Assembly: GCA_016716565.1 (NCBI GenBank)
Contig: JADJWC010000002.1
Coordinates: forward strand, 558,001 to 622,000
DNA length: 64,000 nt
From: a bacterium
GTDB lineage: Bacteria; Bacteroidota; Ignavibacteria; Ignavibacteriales; Ignavibacteriaceae
Reading direction: 5' to 3'
Shown here: positions 16,515 to 25,111 of the stretch, piece by piece
Layout: each line of letters opens with the position of its first letter
How positions within the stretch are numbered: position 1 is the stretch's first letter
Position numbers and translations under genes: made by a program
The notes under the pieces: generated by a model
Seen by the model: only the letters and a program-made list of their open reading frames with translations
Databases searched by the model: none
What the model was told of the DNA's origin: nothing

Positions 16515-18149
16515 CTACTTCAGTAATAACATTTTTTTTGTTCCAATATAATTTCCCGCTTTTAATTGATAGAAGTAAACCCCACTTGGCAGATTCCGGA
16601 TGTTGCCGGAATGGCTATTAGTATTGAACTCAACTTCATACCTTCCTGCTGGTTTTTCTTCGTTTATAAGAGTTGCGATTTCATTTCCCAAAACATCAAA
16701 TACTTTCAATGTTACATCGCAGCTTACAGGTAACTGATAACTAATCACGGTGCTTGGATTTAAGGGGTTGGGGTAGTTTTGTGAGAGAGAATAGTCCGTT
16801 AACATTTCTGTGTTTTGATCATCGACAGCGAGAGGTATTTCTCCACCGCCAAATGCACCTATATCACTTCGGTCTGTTCCTAATCCCCAAATACAATGTA
16901 AACTAGAATCTGAAAAATCAGGATCGCCTGCATCAATACACGGGGAGTTAAAAGTGCTGCCACAATCAGTGGACATAAGATGATAATTGAAGTTTGCCGT
17001 ATCTCGGAACATAGGATCACTATCCATATTATTTTCGTATAACCCAGTATAATTATTTCCAGCGCCAGCACCACCAAAACTTTCTTTACCTCCCTGAATG
17101 TCGCAGTAGAAAAAATTTGGGTCTGAGGTAGCCTCAATTAAATTAACCTGATTTCCATTCGTGGCCGTATTTCCCCAAATAATATTGTTTATAAAAACTG
17201 GGTCTGAATTCTGATTGCAGCAAATTCCGCCTCCAAGAGTAGAACTGTTAAAAGCAATCGTATTGTTAATAAAGATTGACTTGTCTCCAATATAACATTT
17301 GATACCACCTCCTTCACCTTCAACGCCAAAAGATTGATTATTAATAATAATATTATTTGTGATTATTGCATTTGTTGTCATAGTAAATATTCCACCCCCT
17401 GCCCTGGTAGTAACATTTTCAGAAATAAAATTTCCAGAGATGATCGCATCATTGTAACAACAAGTAATTGGACCATGAGGGCCGCTATTATTTGCAAATA
17501 CGTTATTGGATAAAATTGGATTTTCACCTGGATTATTAATTGAGCTATAAAGGCTTAAAATTGCACAATCAGTAGTTCCTGTAGTATTTCTGAAAGTGCT
17601 ATTAACAATAATTGGTGAAGCTGATTTGATAAAAATCGCAGCCCCACCTGTTAAAGCAGTAATATCACCACTGTTGCTATTGTATTCAAAAAGACAATCA
17701 GATACAAAAACTTTATCAAATGCACCGATTAAAATTGCACCACCACATCTATCCCAACTTGAGCTAACTCCCGTATTAGCCTTTCCGTATCTAAATGAAC
17801 AATAAATTAATTTCGACGTGTCATTTGTGTTGGGTGTGTAATTGAATCTTATACCATGCCAACCAATTTCTACACTATCAGCTGTAAAGTTTATTGAATC
17901 CTGCTGAGTACCAACAGCGAGTAGTCTACCTTGTACATTAAATTTATAGTGACCCATAAATACAACACTTACTCCAGAACCTATCGTTAGTGTTTCACCA
18001 TTTGGAATTGTTATTTCTCCCTGTATATAGTATGGTGACCCTGCTGATGACCAGTCACCACTTACATCACCTGGTGGAATAAATGTCTGAGCAATTGAAC
18101 TTGTTATAAGAATGGGAAAAAACAGTAAAAAAATTTTGATTTGGTTCAT
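16515..18149 (-). CDS. Secreted parallel beta-helix protein with T9SS sorting domain
   Basis: 544 residues from the ATG at 18149, chosen because AGGAGG lies seven bases upstream and a signal peptide MNQIKIFLLFFPILITSSIA follows. A longer reading frame adds 23 atypical residues. The body shows right-handed beta-helix rungs, many with ASPIIVNSTF, NPILSNNVFANNS, NAIITNNIIINN and KSIFINNTIAFN patterns. It then has a PCIDAGDPDFSD...DIGAFGGG segment typical of the choice-of-anchor Q region. The sorting domain begins NYPNPLNPSTVISYQLP and ends KKMLLLK. An extra HSGNIRN precedes LPSGVYFYQL and coincides with a palindrome. Probably a surface adhesin or polysaccharide-binding protein; no enzyme activity is claimed. 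Confidence 0.9.
   Translation of the reverse strand: MNQIKIFLLFFPILITSSIAQTFIPPGDVSGDWSSAGSPYYIQGEITIPNGETLTIGSGVSVVFMGHYKFNVQGRLLAVGTQQDSINFTADSVEIGWHGIRFNYTPNTNDTSKLIYCSFRYGKANTGVSSSWDRCGGAILIGAFDKVFVSDCLFEYNSNSGDITALTGGAAIFIKSASPIIVNSTFRNTTGTTDCAILSLYSSINNPGENPILSNNVFANNSGPHGPITCCYNDAIISGNFISENVTTRAGGGIFTMTTNAIITNNIIINNQSFGVEGEGGGIKCYIGDKSIFINNTIAFNSSTLGGGICCNQNSDPVFINNIIWGNTATNGNQVNLIEATSDPNFFYCDIQGGKESFGGAGAGNNYTGLYENNMDSDPMFRDTANFNYHLMSTDCGSTFNSPCIDAGDPDFSDSSLHCIWGLGTDRSDIGAFGGGEIPLAVDDQNTEMLTDYSLSQNYPNPLNPSTVISYQLPVSCDVTLKVFDVLGNEIATLINEEKPAGRYEVEFNTNSHSGNIRNLPSGVYFYQLKAGNYIGTKKMLLLK
16593..16612 (-). repeat. Small palindromic insert in a sorting-domain coding sequence
   Basis: ATTCCGG and CCGGAAT form a perfect seven-base inverted repeat around a six-base loop. 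It is read in frame as the extra residues HSGNIRN just before LPSGVYFYQL, a position where sister sorting domains in this window have no such residues. Confidence 0.7.
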
Positions 18150-18524
18150 GGTGTACCTCCTGTTAGAAGTTGAAAAAGTTATTTTCAAAACTTCTGCTTC
18201 GGGAGAGAAGGAAAGCATTCAGCGCAGTGGAGTTAGAGGTCAACAATAAGAATTCTTGCCCTCGCGGAGTAGAAATTATTTTTCCGTAAATAAAATGCAA
18301 ATTGTTACTTACAAAATCAAGCAACACTTACTAATCAGCAAACAATTGTAGCGGCGAATTGAATTCGCCCAAAACAAAAAGGGGCGTATGCGATACACCC
18401 CAGCGAAATATAACAGGTGTCATAGTTAGATCTGTGCAACTTCATCAAACAGGATAACATCATAAGTACCCCGCCTTAACCCAAAATTGGCTAACTTTGA
18501 GAGAGAAATTTCTTTCAATCACAG
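18150..18524. other. Non-coding stretch with palindromic repeats
   Basis: This 375-base gap separates the divergent beta-helix cargo gene and the CNNM/CorC gene. It should hold both promoters. I see no gene or RNA. The middle is occupied by the two palindromes listed separately at 18353-18401. The right end is AT-rich and carries GAGAGAGAAATTTC before the CorC start. Confidence 0.6.
18353..18401. repeat. Two adjacent intergenic palindromes
   Basis: The first, GGCGAATTGAATTCGCC (18353-18369), is a perfect eight-base-arm palindrome. The second, at 18381-18401, pairs GGGG-GTAT with ATAC-CCCC with one C/A mismatch. Both resemble short dispersed hairpin repeats found in many environmental bacterial genomes. 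They are 11 bases apart and may be one composite element. Confidence 0.7.
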
Positions 18525-19808
18525 ATGTTCGAAATAATAATCATAATAATCCTTATCGCAATAAACGGTGTGCTCGCAATGAGCGAGATTGCATTCGTTT
18601 CTTCCAAAAAATTCAAGCTGGAAGAAAAAGCAAAGAAAGGAAGTGAAGCAGCAAAAAAAGCTTTGATACTTTTAAAAGAACCGGAAAAATTTCTCTCCGC
18701 AGTTCAGATAGGTATTACTCTCGTTGGTATACTCGCCGGTGCGTACGGCGGTTATGCAATTGCAGAGGATATAACTCCCATCTTTGAACAGGTAAGCTAT
18801 CTTAAAAAATATGCTATTGAAATTTCGATAGGTCTTATAGTTGCGTTAATTACATATCTTTCTCTTGTTATCGGCGAGCTCGTTCCAAAAACCATTGCAC
18901 TTAATAATCCTGAAAGGATAACTCTTTTAACTGCCGGGTTGATGTATTATATAACAAAAATATTTGCACCCGTCGTATGGTTTTTGAGTGCGTCCACAAA
19001 GCTGCTTTTATCTTTAACCGGAATTAAGAAAAATCCTGAACCGCCTGTTTCGGAAGAAGAATTGAAATCACTGCTGGAAACAGGAACTCAGCACGGCACC
19101 TTTGAAAAAGAAGAATCCGAGATGATTAAAAAAATATTCAGCTTTAACGATAAGAAAGTAAGCGAGATAATGGTACGCAGGGTCGATATCGAGTGGATTG
19201 ATTCATCAATGACAAACGATGAAATATTTCAGTTTATATCCACGCACCATTACTCGAAGTACGTAGCAGCTGAAAATGATATAGATAATTTCCTGGGAAT
19301 ACTTTATGCGAAGGAATTTCTGATCAACTATCACAATAATCCTTCGTTTGATTTGAAATCAATTATTGTCGAAGCACTTATTGTCCCTGATACAATTTAT
19401 TCGATTGATCTTTTTGAAAGATTCAGAGAGAATAAAACCAATATTGCTGTCGTAATAAATGAGTACGGCGGGACGGAAGGTTTAATTACTCTGCACGATC
19501 TGATCGAAAATATCGTAGGTGAAATACCCGAGAAGTTTGATGAATCGGAACAAAATATTATAGTTCGTGAAGATGGATCATACCTCGTAGATGGCTCAAC
19601 CGAAATAAATAAAGTTTCAGAACTGCTTTCAATTGAATTTGCTGCAGAAGAATACACTACACTCGGCGGTTTTATGATGAGCAAGCTCGGTAAAATACCT
19701 GAAGAGGGTGATGTGGTAAAACATAGTCAGTATAAATTTGAAATAGTTGATATGGATGAAAAACGTGTCGATAAAGTTTTAATAGAAAAGTCAATTGATC
19801 AGAAATAA
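18525..19808 (+). CDS. CNNM/CorC-family transporter-like membrane protein
   Basis: 427 residues. The N-terminal DUF21/CNNM domain (about 1-170) has helices FEIIIIIILIAINGVLAMSE, VGILAGAYGGYAIAE, and LSLVIGELVPKTIALNNPE, the last being the conserved E-L-V-P-K segment. A CBS-domain pair follows at about 205-330 (IMVRRVDIEWID, YGGTEGLITLHDLIENIVGE). A C-terminal CorC/HlyC domain lies at about 345-425 (YLVDGSTEINKV, TLGGFMMSKLGKIPEEGD). Members of this family export magnesium or modulate transport. The older name hemolysin is misleading. A perfect hairpin terminator follows the stop codon. Confidence 0.92.
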   Translation: MFEIIIIIILIAINGVLAMSEIAFVSSKKFKLEEKAKKGSEAAKKALILLKEPEKFLSAVQIGITLVGILAGAYGGYAIAEDITPIFEQVSYLKKYAIEISIGLIVALITYLSLVIGELVPKTIALNNPERITLLTAGLMYYITKIFAPVVWFLSASTKLLLSLTGIKKNPEPPVSEEELKSLLETGTQHGTFEKEESEMIKKIFSFNDKKVSEIMVRRVDIEWIDSSMTNDEIFQFISTHHYSKYVAAENDIDNFLGILYAKEFLINYHNNPSFDLKSIIVEALIVPDTIYSIDLFERFRENKTNIAVVINEYGGTEGLITLHDLIENIVGEIPEKFDESEQNIIVREDGSYLVDGSTEINKVSELLSIEFAAEEYTTLGGFMMSKLGKIPEEGDVVKHSQYKFEIVDMDEKRVDKVLIEKSIDQK

Positions 19809-19845
19809 AAAATGCCATCCCAAAAAATGAGATGGCAATTTTAAA
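19804..19845 (+). terminator. Terminator between convergent genes
   Basis: TGCCATC (19813-19819) pairs with GATGGCA (19831-19837) and is followed by AATTTTAAATTT. On the other strand the stem is followed by TTTTTTATTTC, so it could also serve the convergent DUF3467 gene. Confidence 0.85.
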
Positions 19846-19855
19846 TTTGGTTTTA

Positions 19856-19903
19856 GATCCTTCGACAAGTTTATAGTGAGCTTGTCGAACTGCTCAGGAT
19901 GAC
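19856..19903. repeat. Interspersed palindromic (REP-like) element
   Basis: TTCGACAAG (19861-19869) and CTTGTCGAA (19881-19889) form a perfect nine-base inverted repeat, flanked by GATCC and by CTGCTCAGGATGAC. It shares its core with the repeat inside the coding sequence at 15173-15199. It lies just after the terminator and before the convergent DUF3467 stop. Confidence 0.8.
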
Positions 19904-19910
19904 AGTTCGG

Positions 19911-20237
19911 CTAATTCACCTTCTCGGGTCCTTTCGGTGCAACGAATCCAAAATGCTGGTCAGCCGGCATTTCCATTTTAATTTCACCGAAGCGCGCTTC
20001 AAATTTTTCTATGTTATCTTTCAACGCTTTCATCAGCATCTTTGCATGCTGCGGTGTTGTAATAATTCGCGAAAGCACTTTTGCTTTCGGCACACCGGGC
20101 ACAATACGCGTAAAGTCAATTATAAACTCAGCCGGTGAGTGAGTGATGATAGCCAGGTTGGAATAAATTCCTTCCGCTTCTTTTTCACCAAGCTCGATAT
20201 TTATCTGCTGTCCCTGAGGAGGTTTGTTTTGATTCAT
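19911..20237 (-). CDS. DUF3467 protein
   Basis: 108 residues from the ATG at 20237; a GTG nine bases upstream is an alternative start. The single domain reads INIELGEKEAEGIYSNLAII then THSPAEFIIDFTRI and the PQHAKMLMKALKDNIEKFE helix, the DUF3467 pattern. The fold is a small alpha/beta protein without membrane segments or signal peptide. Function is unknown across bacteria and archaea. It follows the TPR lipoprotein gene by ten bases and is very likely co-transcribed with it. Confidence 0.82.
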   Translation of the reverse strand: MNQNKPPQGQQINIELGEKEAEGIYSNLAIITHSPAEFIIDFTRIVPGVPKAKVLSRIITTPQHAKMLMKALKDNIEKFEARFGEIKMEMPADQHFGFVAPKGPEKVN

Positions 20238-20247
20238 CTCTTTCACT

Positions 20248-21411
20248 TTATCTTAATTCATCTGCTTTTTTAAATGCATTGTTTGCATCATCCGTCATTC
20301 CTAAAACAGAATATACTTTACCGAGCAGCTCCCATATCGCAACGTTGCTCTGATCCTTTTCTACAACTTTCTCTAGGTAAGGTAAAGCGGCTTCATATTT
20401 TTTCTTATAATCATCGCTCATAACACCTTTCTGTTCTGCTTCTTTGTTCATTGCGGTTCCCCATTTTACATAGGTAACTCCGAGGTTATAAATCGCGTTA
20501 TCATATTCAGGATCAAGCTTAATTGCTTCAAGAAGCTGTGTCTCTGCTTCAGGATATTTATCGGTGTTAAGAAGAACAACTCCGTAATTATAACGATTGA
20601 ATTTATTGTTTGGATCTTTTTCAACTAAATCTTCTGCAGAAGTTAATGCGTCCTGCATCTTATTCGCGCCAATATAAGCACTGAACTTTGTTCCAATCAT
20701 CTCGGCATTCTCTGGAAATTTTGAAGTTCCTTCCTCAAGTATTGCTATTGAGTTGTTGTAATATTCCATTGCCTTTACGCTGTCCTGAACATTTTTGTCC
20801 ATTTTAAAATCACTCATTTTATTGAGACCCAGAGTATAGTAAACTTCTCCAAGATACTGATAACCTTCTTCAGCCTGTTCAAGTTCAACAAGTTTCTTCA
20901 ATGGTGCAATTGATTCTTCGGTTTTTCCTGTTGTTAATAAAACAAATGCAAGATTTCTGTACGTTTCGCCTGAATCTGGCTCAAGTACTATTGCTTTATT
21001 GTAAGCATCAATTGCCATATCGTAGTACATTTTGGAGCTGTCTGCATCCGTTGCTTTATTTCCTCTCTGAAAAAGATTTACTCCGCGGTTAAAATTATTT
21101 GCCCATTGGAAAGCTTTGTATTCATCTATATTCTTTTGAAACTTACTGCTTATTGCAAGAGATTTATCGAACGACTCAATCATTTTATCAACGTTATCAA
21201 GTTCGCTGTAAACTGTTCCAAGCAGAAAATAGCCTTCGTCACTTTGCGGATTTTTTGTTACTTCGGAATTCAGTGTTTCAATTGCTTTATCCCAATTCTT
21301 CTGCTGAATGTAGAGTTTTGCACTCGTGAGTTCAGTTGAAGAGCATTGGAATCCAAGGAACATTACCCCCATCATTAACATTCCGAGTACAATTAGTTTG
21401 GAATTTTTCAT
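20248..21411 (-). CDS. TPR-repeat lipoprotein
   Basis: 387 residues. The N-terminus MKNSKLIVLGMLMMGVMFLG then FQCSS has a signal peptide and a cysteine with a lipobox-like context (LGFQC), so it is probably a lipid-anchored periplasmic or outer-membrane protein. From residue 30 on it is built of about eight tetratricopeptide repeats, for example DEGYFLLGTVYSELDNVDKM, GETYRNLAFVLLTTGKTEES, and NAIYNLGVTYVKWGTA. TPR lipoproteins act as adaptors in outer-membrane assembly complexes. No specific partner can be named here. The DUF3467 gene follows closely. Confidence 0.85.
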   Translation of the reverse strand: MKNSKLIVLGMLMMGVMFLGFQCSSTELTSAKLYIQQKNWDKAIETLNSEVTKNPQSDEGYFLLGTVYSELDNVDKMIESFDKSLAISSKFQKNIDEYKAFQWANNFNRGVNLFQRGNKATDADSSKMYYDMAIDAYNKAIVLEPDSGETYRNLAFVLLTTGKTEESIAPLKKLVELEQAEEGYQYLGEVYYTLGLNKMSDFKMDKNVQDSVKAMEYYNNSIAILEEGTSKFPENAEMIGTKFSAYIGANKMQDALTSAEDLVEKDPNNKFNRYNYGVVLLNTDKYPEAETQLLEAIKLDPEYDNAIYNLGVTYVKWGTAMNKEAEQKGVMSDDYKKKYEAALPYLEKVVEKDQSNVAIWELLGKVYSVLGMTDDANNAFKKADELR

Positions 21412-21537
21412 ATTAACTCCATTTATGGATTATTAAGTTTATTGATTTGTTACTTTTGGATGAAATTTATGTTCCAAAAATACAATTATTATTCTTAAAA
21501 GACAGACATATTTTGAATCACACTATACCTATTTAAA

Positions 21538-21566
21538 TTGATTTTGGAAGCCTAAAAGGGTAATTT
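21538..21566 (+). promoter_or_regulatory. Sigma-70-type promoter for the adenosine deaminase gene
   Basis: TTGATT, a 17-base spacer and TAATTT precede the add start, placing transcription near 21573 with a short leader of about 17 bases that contains AGAGGAAA. The match is by eye. Confidence 0.5.
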
Positions 21567-21589
21567 TTGAAGTGAAATAAGAGGAAATT

Positions 21590-22669
21590 TTGTTAACCAA
21601 AGAAATCATAAATTCTGTTCCGAAAGTTCTGCTCCACGATCATATCGATGGAGGTCTGCGTCCACAAACAGTGATCGACCTTGCTGATGAACTTAATTAC
21701 AAAAAACTTCCAACACGCGATGCGGAGGAACTAGCAAACTGGTTCCACATCGGTGCTAACAAAGGCAGCTTAGTTGAATTTCTGAAAGGCTTTGAACATA
21801 CTACTGCAGTTATGCAGACGAAAGAAGGACTGGAAAAAGTTGCTTACGAGATGATGGAGGATATGAAAAAAGATGGTGTTGCTTATGTTGAAACAAGGTT
21901 CGCTCCGGTTTATCATACAAACAAAGATTTGTATCTCGAAGATACTGTAACTGCTGTGCTCAATGGATTAGAAAAAGGTAGAAGAGATTTCGGTGTCGGT
22001 TATGGATTAATCCTTTGCGGAATGCGTAATATGAAAAATACGCTCGAGATTGCTGAGCTTGCTGTTAATTTCAGAAAAGACGGAGTTGTTGGATTTGATC
22101 TTGCAGGTGAAGAAGGCGGATATCCTCCTAAAAAGCATCTCGAAGCATTTCAGTTTATTCAGCGAGCAAATTTTAATATAACTATTCACGCTGGTGAAGC
22201 TTTCGGAAAAGAATCTATCTGGCAGGCAATTCAGTGGTGCGGTGCGCACAGGATCGGTCACGCAACAAGATTGCTTGAAGATATTGTGTTGAATGAAGAC
22301 GGCGAGGTTGTAAGTTTCGGCGATCTGGCTCAATATGTACTTGATAAAAGAATTCCTCTTGAAATTTGTTTGTTAAGCAACCTGCATACCGGTGCAGTAG
22401 ATAAGCTTGAGAATCATCCTTTCGGAATATTATTCAAAGAGAAATTCAGAGTAACGATAAATACAGATGACAGGCTGATGAGCAATACAAATATGACTGA
22501 AGAATTTATGACGGCCATCAAGTATTTTAATCTCAGCTTTGATGAAATTGAAAAAATTACAATTAACGCAATGAAGTCTGCATTCATTCCATACAAAGAA
22601 CGATTAAGATACATATACGATATTATTAAACCGGGATATCAAAAAGTCCGGAATCAACTATACAATTAA
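21590..22669 (+). CDS. add: Adenosine deaminase
   Basis: The enzyme hydrolyses adenosine (and deoxyadenosine) to inosine in purine salvage. The 359-residue protein has zinc ligands H16 and H18 in LLHDHIDGGLRP, then HAGEAFGKES with the third histidine and catalytic glutamate. HRIGHATRL and INTDDRLMSNT (catalytic and metal aspartates) follow. All active-site motifs are intact. The start codon is TTG, supported by AGAGGA six bases upstream and a sigma-70-type promoter. The next gene begins 12 bases after the stop. Adenosine rather than adenine is the likely substrate by length and motif, but adenine deaminases of the same family exist. Confidence 0.92.
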   Translation: MLTKEIINSVPKVLLHDHIDGGLRPQTVIDLADELNYKKLPTRDAEELANWFHIGANKGSLVEFLKGFEHTTAVMQTKEGLEKVAYEMMEDMKKDGVAYVETRFAPVYHTNKDLYLEDTVTAVLNGLEKGRRDFGVGYGLILCGMRNMKNTLEIAELAVNFRKDGVVGFDLAGEEGGYPPKKHLEAFQFIQRANFNITIHAGEAFGKESIWQAIQWCGAHRIGHATRLLEDIVLNEDGEVVSFGDLAQYVLDKRIPLEICLLSNLHTGAVDKLENHPFGILFKEKFRVTINTDDRLMSNTNMTEEFMTAIKYFNLSFDEIEKITINAMKSAFIPYKERLRYIYDIIKPGYQKVRNQLYN

Positions 22670-22681
22670 GCATACAAGAAA

Positions 22682-23017
22682 ATGAAAAAACTTTTTACAA
22701 ATTATAATTTTGAATTCAACAAAAACGAGAAGAAACTTTTATCATCTTTCTGCAAACAGGCACTCAAGCAAATGGGAAACGATAACCAGTATTTTGGTGA
22801 AGTGAAGGCATTCAATTCTATTCTGGAAAAATTAAATGCAAACTCTGACAGCGTTAAACTCACAAAAGATGAAAAGATAAGACTGACCAATAACATCAAA
22901 CAAAATATTGAGTATCTGAAAAAAGAGATGAGCAAAAGCTGGTTTATTAAGAAATGGCTGATGAAATCACTTTATAAACAGTATTCAGATATTTATGAAA
23001 ATCATTTTAAAGGATAA
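22682..23017 (+). CDS. Small helical protein of unknown function
   Basis: 111 residues, rich in Lys, Asn and Phe, almost entirely helical. It contains EKKLLSSFCKQALKQM, KAFNSILEKLNANSD, and KNIEYLKKEMSK-type helices (the last as NIKQNIEYLKKEMSKSW). No signal peptide, membrane segment or known motif is visible. It is tightly spaced between add (12 bases) and hutU (0 bases), which supports it as a translated gene in that operon. I do not recognise the family. A structural or regulatory role for one of the neighbours is possible but unsupported. Confidence 0.65.
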   Translation: MKKLFTNYNFEFNKNEKKLLSSFCKQALKQMGNDNQYFGEVKAFNSILEKLNANSDSVKLTKDEKIRLTNNIKQNIEYLKKEMSKSWFIKKWLMKSLYKQYSDIYENHFKG

Positions 23018-24685
23018 ATGATGATCCCTACTGATGAAAAAATTATTAAAGCACCGACAGGAACAAACTTAAGCTGTAAAGGATGGATTCAGGAAGCAGC
23101 TATGAGAATGCTGATGAACAACCTTAATCCGGAAGTCGCAGAAAGACCTGAAGATCTTATTGTTTACGGCGGTAGCGGAAAAGCAGCACGTAATTGGGAT
23201 GCGTTTGCTGCAATTGTTGACTCATTAAAGAAGCTTGAAAATGATGAAACACTTTTAGTTCAATCAGGAAAACCTGTTGGCATTTTTAAAACTCACACTA
23301 ATGCACCACGGGTTATTATTTCCAATTCAATGCTCGTTCCCGATTGGGCAACCTGGGATGAGTTCCGCAGACTTGAACAGCTTGGATTAACGATGTACGG
23401 ACAGATGACTGCTGGAAGCTGGATATACATCGGAACACAGGGAATCCTTCAAGGCACTTATGAGACTTTCGCTGAATGTGCCCGAAAATATTTTGATGGA
23501 ACTTTAAAAGGAAAATTTGTACTTACAGCCGGTCTTGGTGGAATGGGCGGAGCTCAGCCGCTTGCTGCAACTTTTAACGGAGCTGCTTGCCTTGGAATTG
23601 AAGTTGATCGTTCCCGTGCACAAAAGAGAATTGATACTGGTTATCTCGATTTCCTTACTGATAATATTGATGAGGCACTGAATAAAGTGCTTGATGCAAA
23701 ATCAAAGGGAATTGCTCTTTCAGTTGGATTAATTGGAAACGCTGGCGAAGTTCTTCCTGAAATTTTAAAAAGAAATATTATTCCCGATGTTTTAACTGAT
23801 CAGACTTCTGCTCATGATGTTCTCAATGGTTACGTCCCGATGGGAATGAGCTTTGAACAGGCAATTCAACTTAGAAAAACAGATCCCGACAAATACATCA
23901 AGCTTTCACGGCAAACAATTGTGAATCATGTCCAAGCAATGCTTGAGTTTCAGAAACGCGGTGCAATCACTTTTGATTACGGCAACAACATCCGCGGAGA
24001 AGCAAAGGAAAATGGAGTGAGGAATGCTTTCGATATTCCCGGCTTTGTTCCTGAATTTATTCGTCCGCTTTTCTGTGATGGTAAAGGTCCGTTTCGATGG
24101 GCTGCCCTTTCCGGTAATCCAAAAGATATTTACGAAACAGACAAAGCTGTAAAGGAAACTTTTCCTGAGAATAAAGCATTGATGAATTGGATTGATATGG
24201 CACAGAAAAAAGTTCACTTCCAGGGATTGCCTTCAAGAATTTGCTGGCTTGGTTACGGCGAGCGAGCGAAGATGGGAAAGATTTTCAACAAACTTGTTGC
24301 GGATAAAAAAGTAAAAGCTCCGATTGTAATCGGAAGAGATCATCTCGATTGTGGTTCCGTTGCGTCCCCGAATAGGGAAACCGAAGGAATGATAGATGGA
24401 AGTGATGCGATTGCTGATTGGCCGATATTGAATGCACTGTTAAATGCAATCGGCGGTGCAAGCTGGGTTTCAGTTCATCACGGCGGTGGAGTTGGAATTG
24501 GTAAATCAATTCACGCAGGAATGGTAGTAGTTGCTGATGGAACTAAAGAAGCTGAAGAAAGATTGGAAAGAGTTTTAACGTATGATCCGGGAATGGGAGT
24601 TATGCGTCACGCGGATGCTGGTTACAAACAAGCAATTGAAAATGCGAAAAAATGGAATGTTAAAATTCCAATGCTGAAAAAGTAA
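23018..24685 (+). CDS. hutU: Urocanate hydratase
   Basis: Urocanase converts urocanate to imidazolone propionate in histidine breakdown, using tightly bound NAD+. The 555-residue length is exact for the family. The NAD-binding loop reads [19 protein letters not shown], the active-site region [15 protein letters not shown], and the C-terminal signature [16 protein letters not shown]. Everything expected is present. Unusually, no hutH, hutI or hutG is adjacent; it stands with add and a small unknown gene. The start overlaps nothing and follows directly on the upstream stop (GGATAA-ATG), where the first or second of two ATGs could be used. Confidence 0.97.
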   Translation: MMIPTDEKIIKAPTGTNLSCKGWIQEAAMRMLMNNLNPEVAERPEDLIVYGGSGKAARNWDAFAAIVDSLKKLENDETLLVQSGKPVGIFKTHTNAPRVIISNSMLVPDWATWDEFRRLEQLGLTMYGQMTAGSWIYIGTQGILQGTYETFAECARKYFDGTLKGKFVLTAGLGGMGGAQPLAATFNGAACLGIEVDRSRAQKRIDTGYLDFLTDNIDEALNKVLDAKSKGIALSVGLIGNAGEVLPEILKRNIIPDVLTDQTSAHDVLNGYVPMGMSFEQAIQLRKTDPDKYIKLSRQTIVNHVQAMLEFQKRGAITFDYGNNIRGEAKENGVRNAFDIPGFVPEFIRPLFCDGKGPFRWAALSGNPKDIYETDKAVKETFPENKALMNWIDMAQKKVHFQGLPSRICWLGYGERAKMGKIFNKLVADKKVKAPIVIGRDHLDCGSVASPNRETEGMIDGSDAIADWPILNALLNAIGGASWVSVHHGGGVGIGKSIHAGMVVVADGTKEAEERLERVLTYDPGMGVMRHADAGYKQAIENAKKWNVKIPMLKK

Positions 24686-24691
24686 ACGATA

Positions 24692-24725
24692 TGTCATTGC
24701 GAGGAACGAAGTGACGAAGCAATCT
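24692..24725 (+). repeat. Interspersed repeat supplying a start region
   Basis: The element reads TGTCATTGCGAGGAACGAAG then TGACGAAGCAATCT, with ATTGC and GCAAT as outer arms. This is a widely dispersed repeat in environmental bacterial genomes. Its GAGGA and GTG are placed as ribosome binding site and start codon of the next gene. Confidence 0.8.
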
Positions 24726-25055
24726 AAAAAAATGTTGTGGATCATATTATTTAGTCTAATAGTCAGTTGTAATGTTTCATTCGCTCAATCGAATGATCAG
24801 ATTAATGAAGATGAATGTACTTTTAACGGAATTCAGCTTTACGGTAAAATCCAGTTTGTGGAATCATTCCCTGATTTAACTGTTCAGGTTGTTGAATCAT
24901 TTCCTGATCTGAAAGTAAAAATAGTGGAATCTTTTCCCGATGACTGCGGTGAATGGCAGATTGTTGATTCGTTTCCGGATATAAAAGTCAAGATAGTCGA
25001 ATCATTCGCAGATATAAAAATAAAATTTGTGGAATCGTTTCCAGGAATTCCTTAG
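24711..25055 (+). CDS. Exported VESFPD-repeat protein of unknown function
   Basis: 114 residues: signal peptide (about 1-26; MLWIILFSLIVSCNVSFAQ is the core), then an acidic linker with one cysteine, then eight repeats of V/I-x-x-V-E/D-S-F-P/A-D/G. Examples are QFVESFPDLTVQ, KIVESFPDDCGEW, QIVDSFPDIKVK and KFVESFPGIP. Each repeat is about 10-12 residues, the size of one rung of a small beta-solenoid. Two cysteines (one before, one in the middle) could pair. The start is a GTG lying inside an interspersed repeat, with GAGGA spaced correctly. An ATG eight codons later is the alternative. No enzyme motif is seen; function unknown. Confidence 0.75.
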   Translation: MTKQSKKMLWIILFSLIVSCNVSFAQSNDQINEDECTFNGIQLYGKIQFVESFPDLTVQVVESFPDLKVKIVESFPDDCGEWQIVDSFPDIKVKIVESFADIKIKFVESFPGIP

Positions 25056-25064
25056 AAAATAGAT

Positions 25065-25091
25065 TGTCATTCCGAACTAGTTTCGGAATCC
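25065..25091. repeat. Palindromic repeat downstream of the VESFPD gene
   Basis: ATTCCGAA and TTTCGGAAT form an inverted repeat over a short loop (25069-25089), starting TGTCATTCCGAA. It belongs to the same style of dispersed TGTCATT repeats as the element at 24692. Confidence 0.75.
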
Positions 25092-25111
25092 AAAAAAATA
25101 TTATCAAAGAT

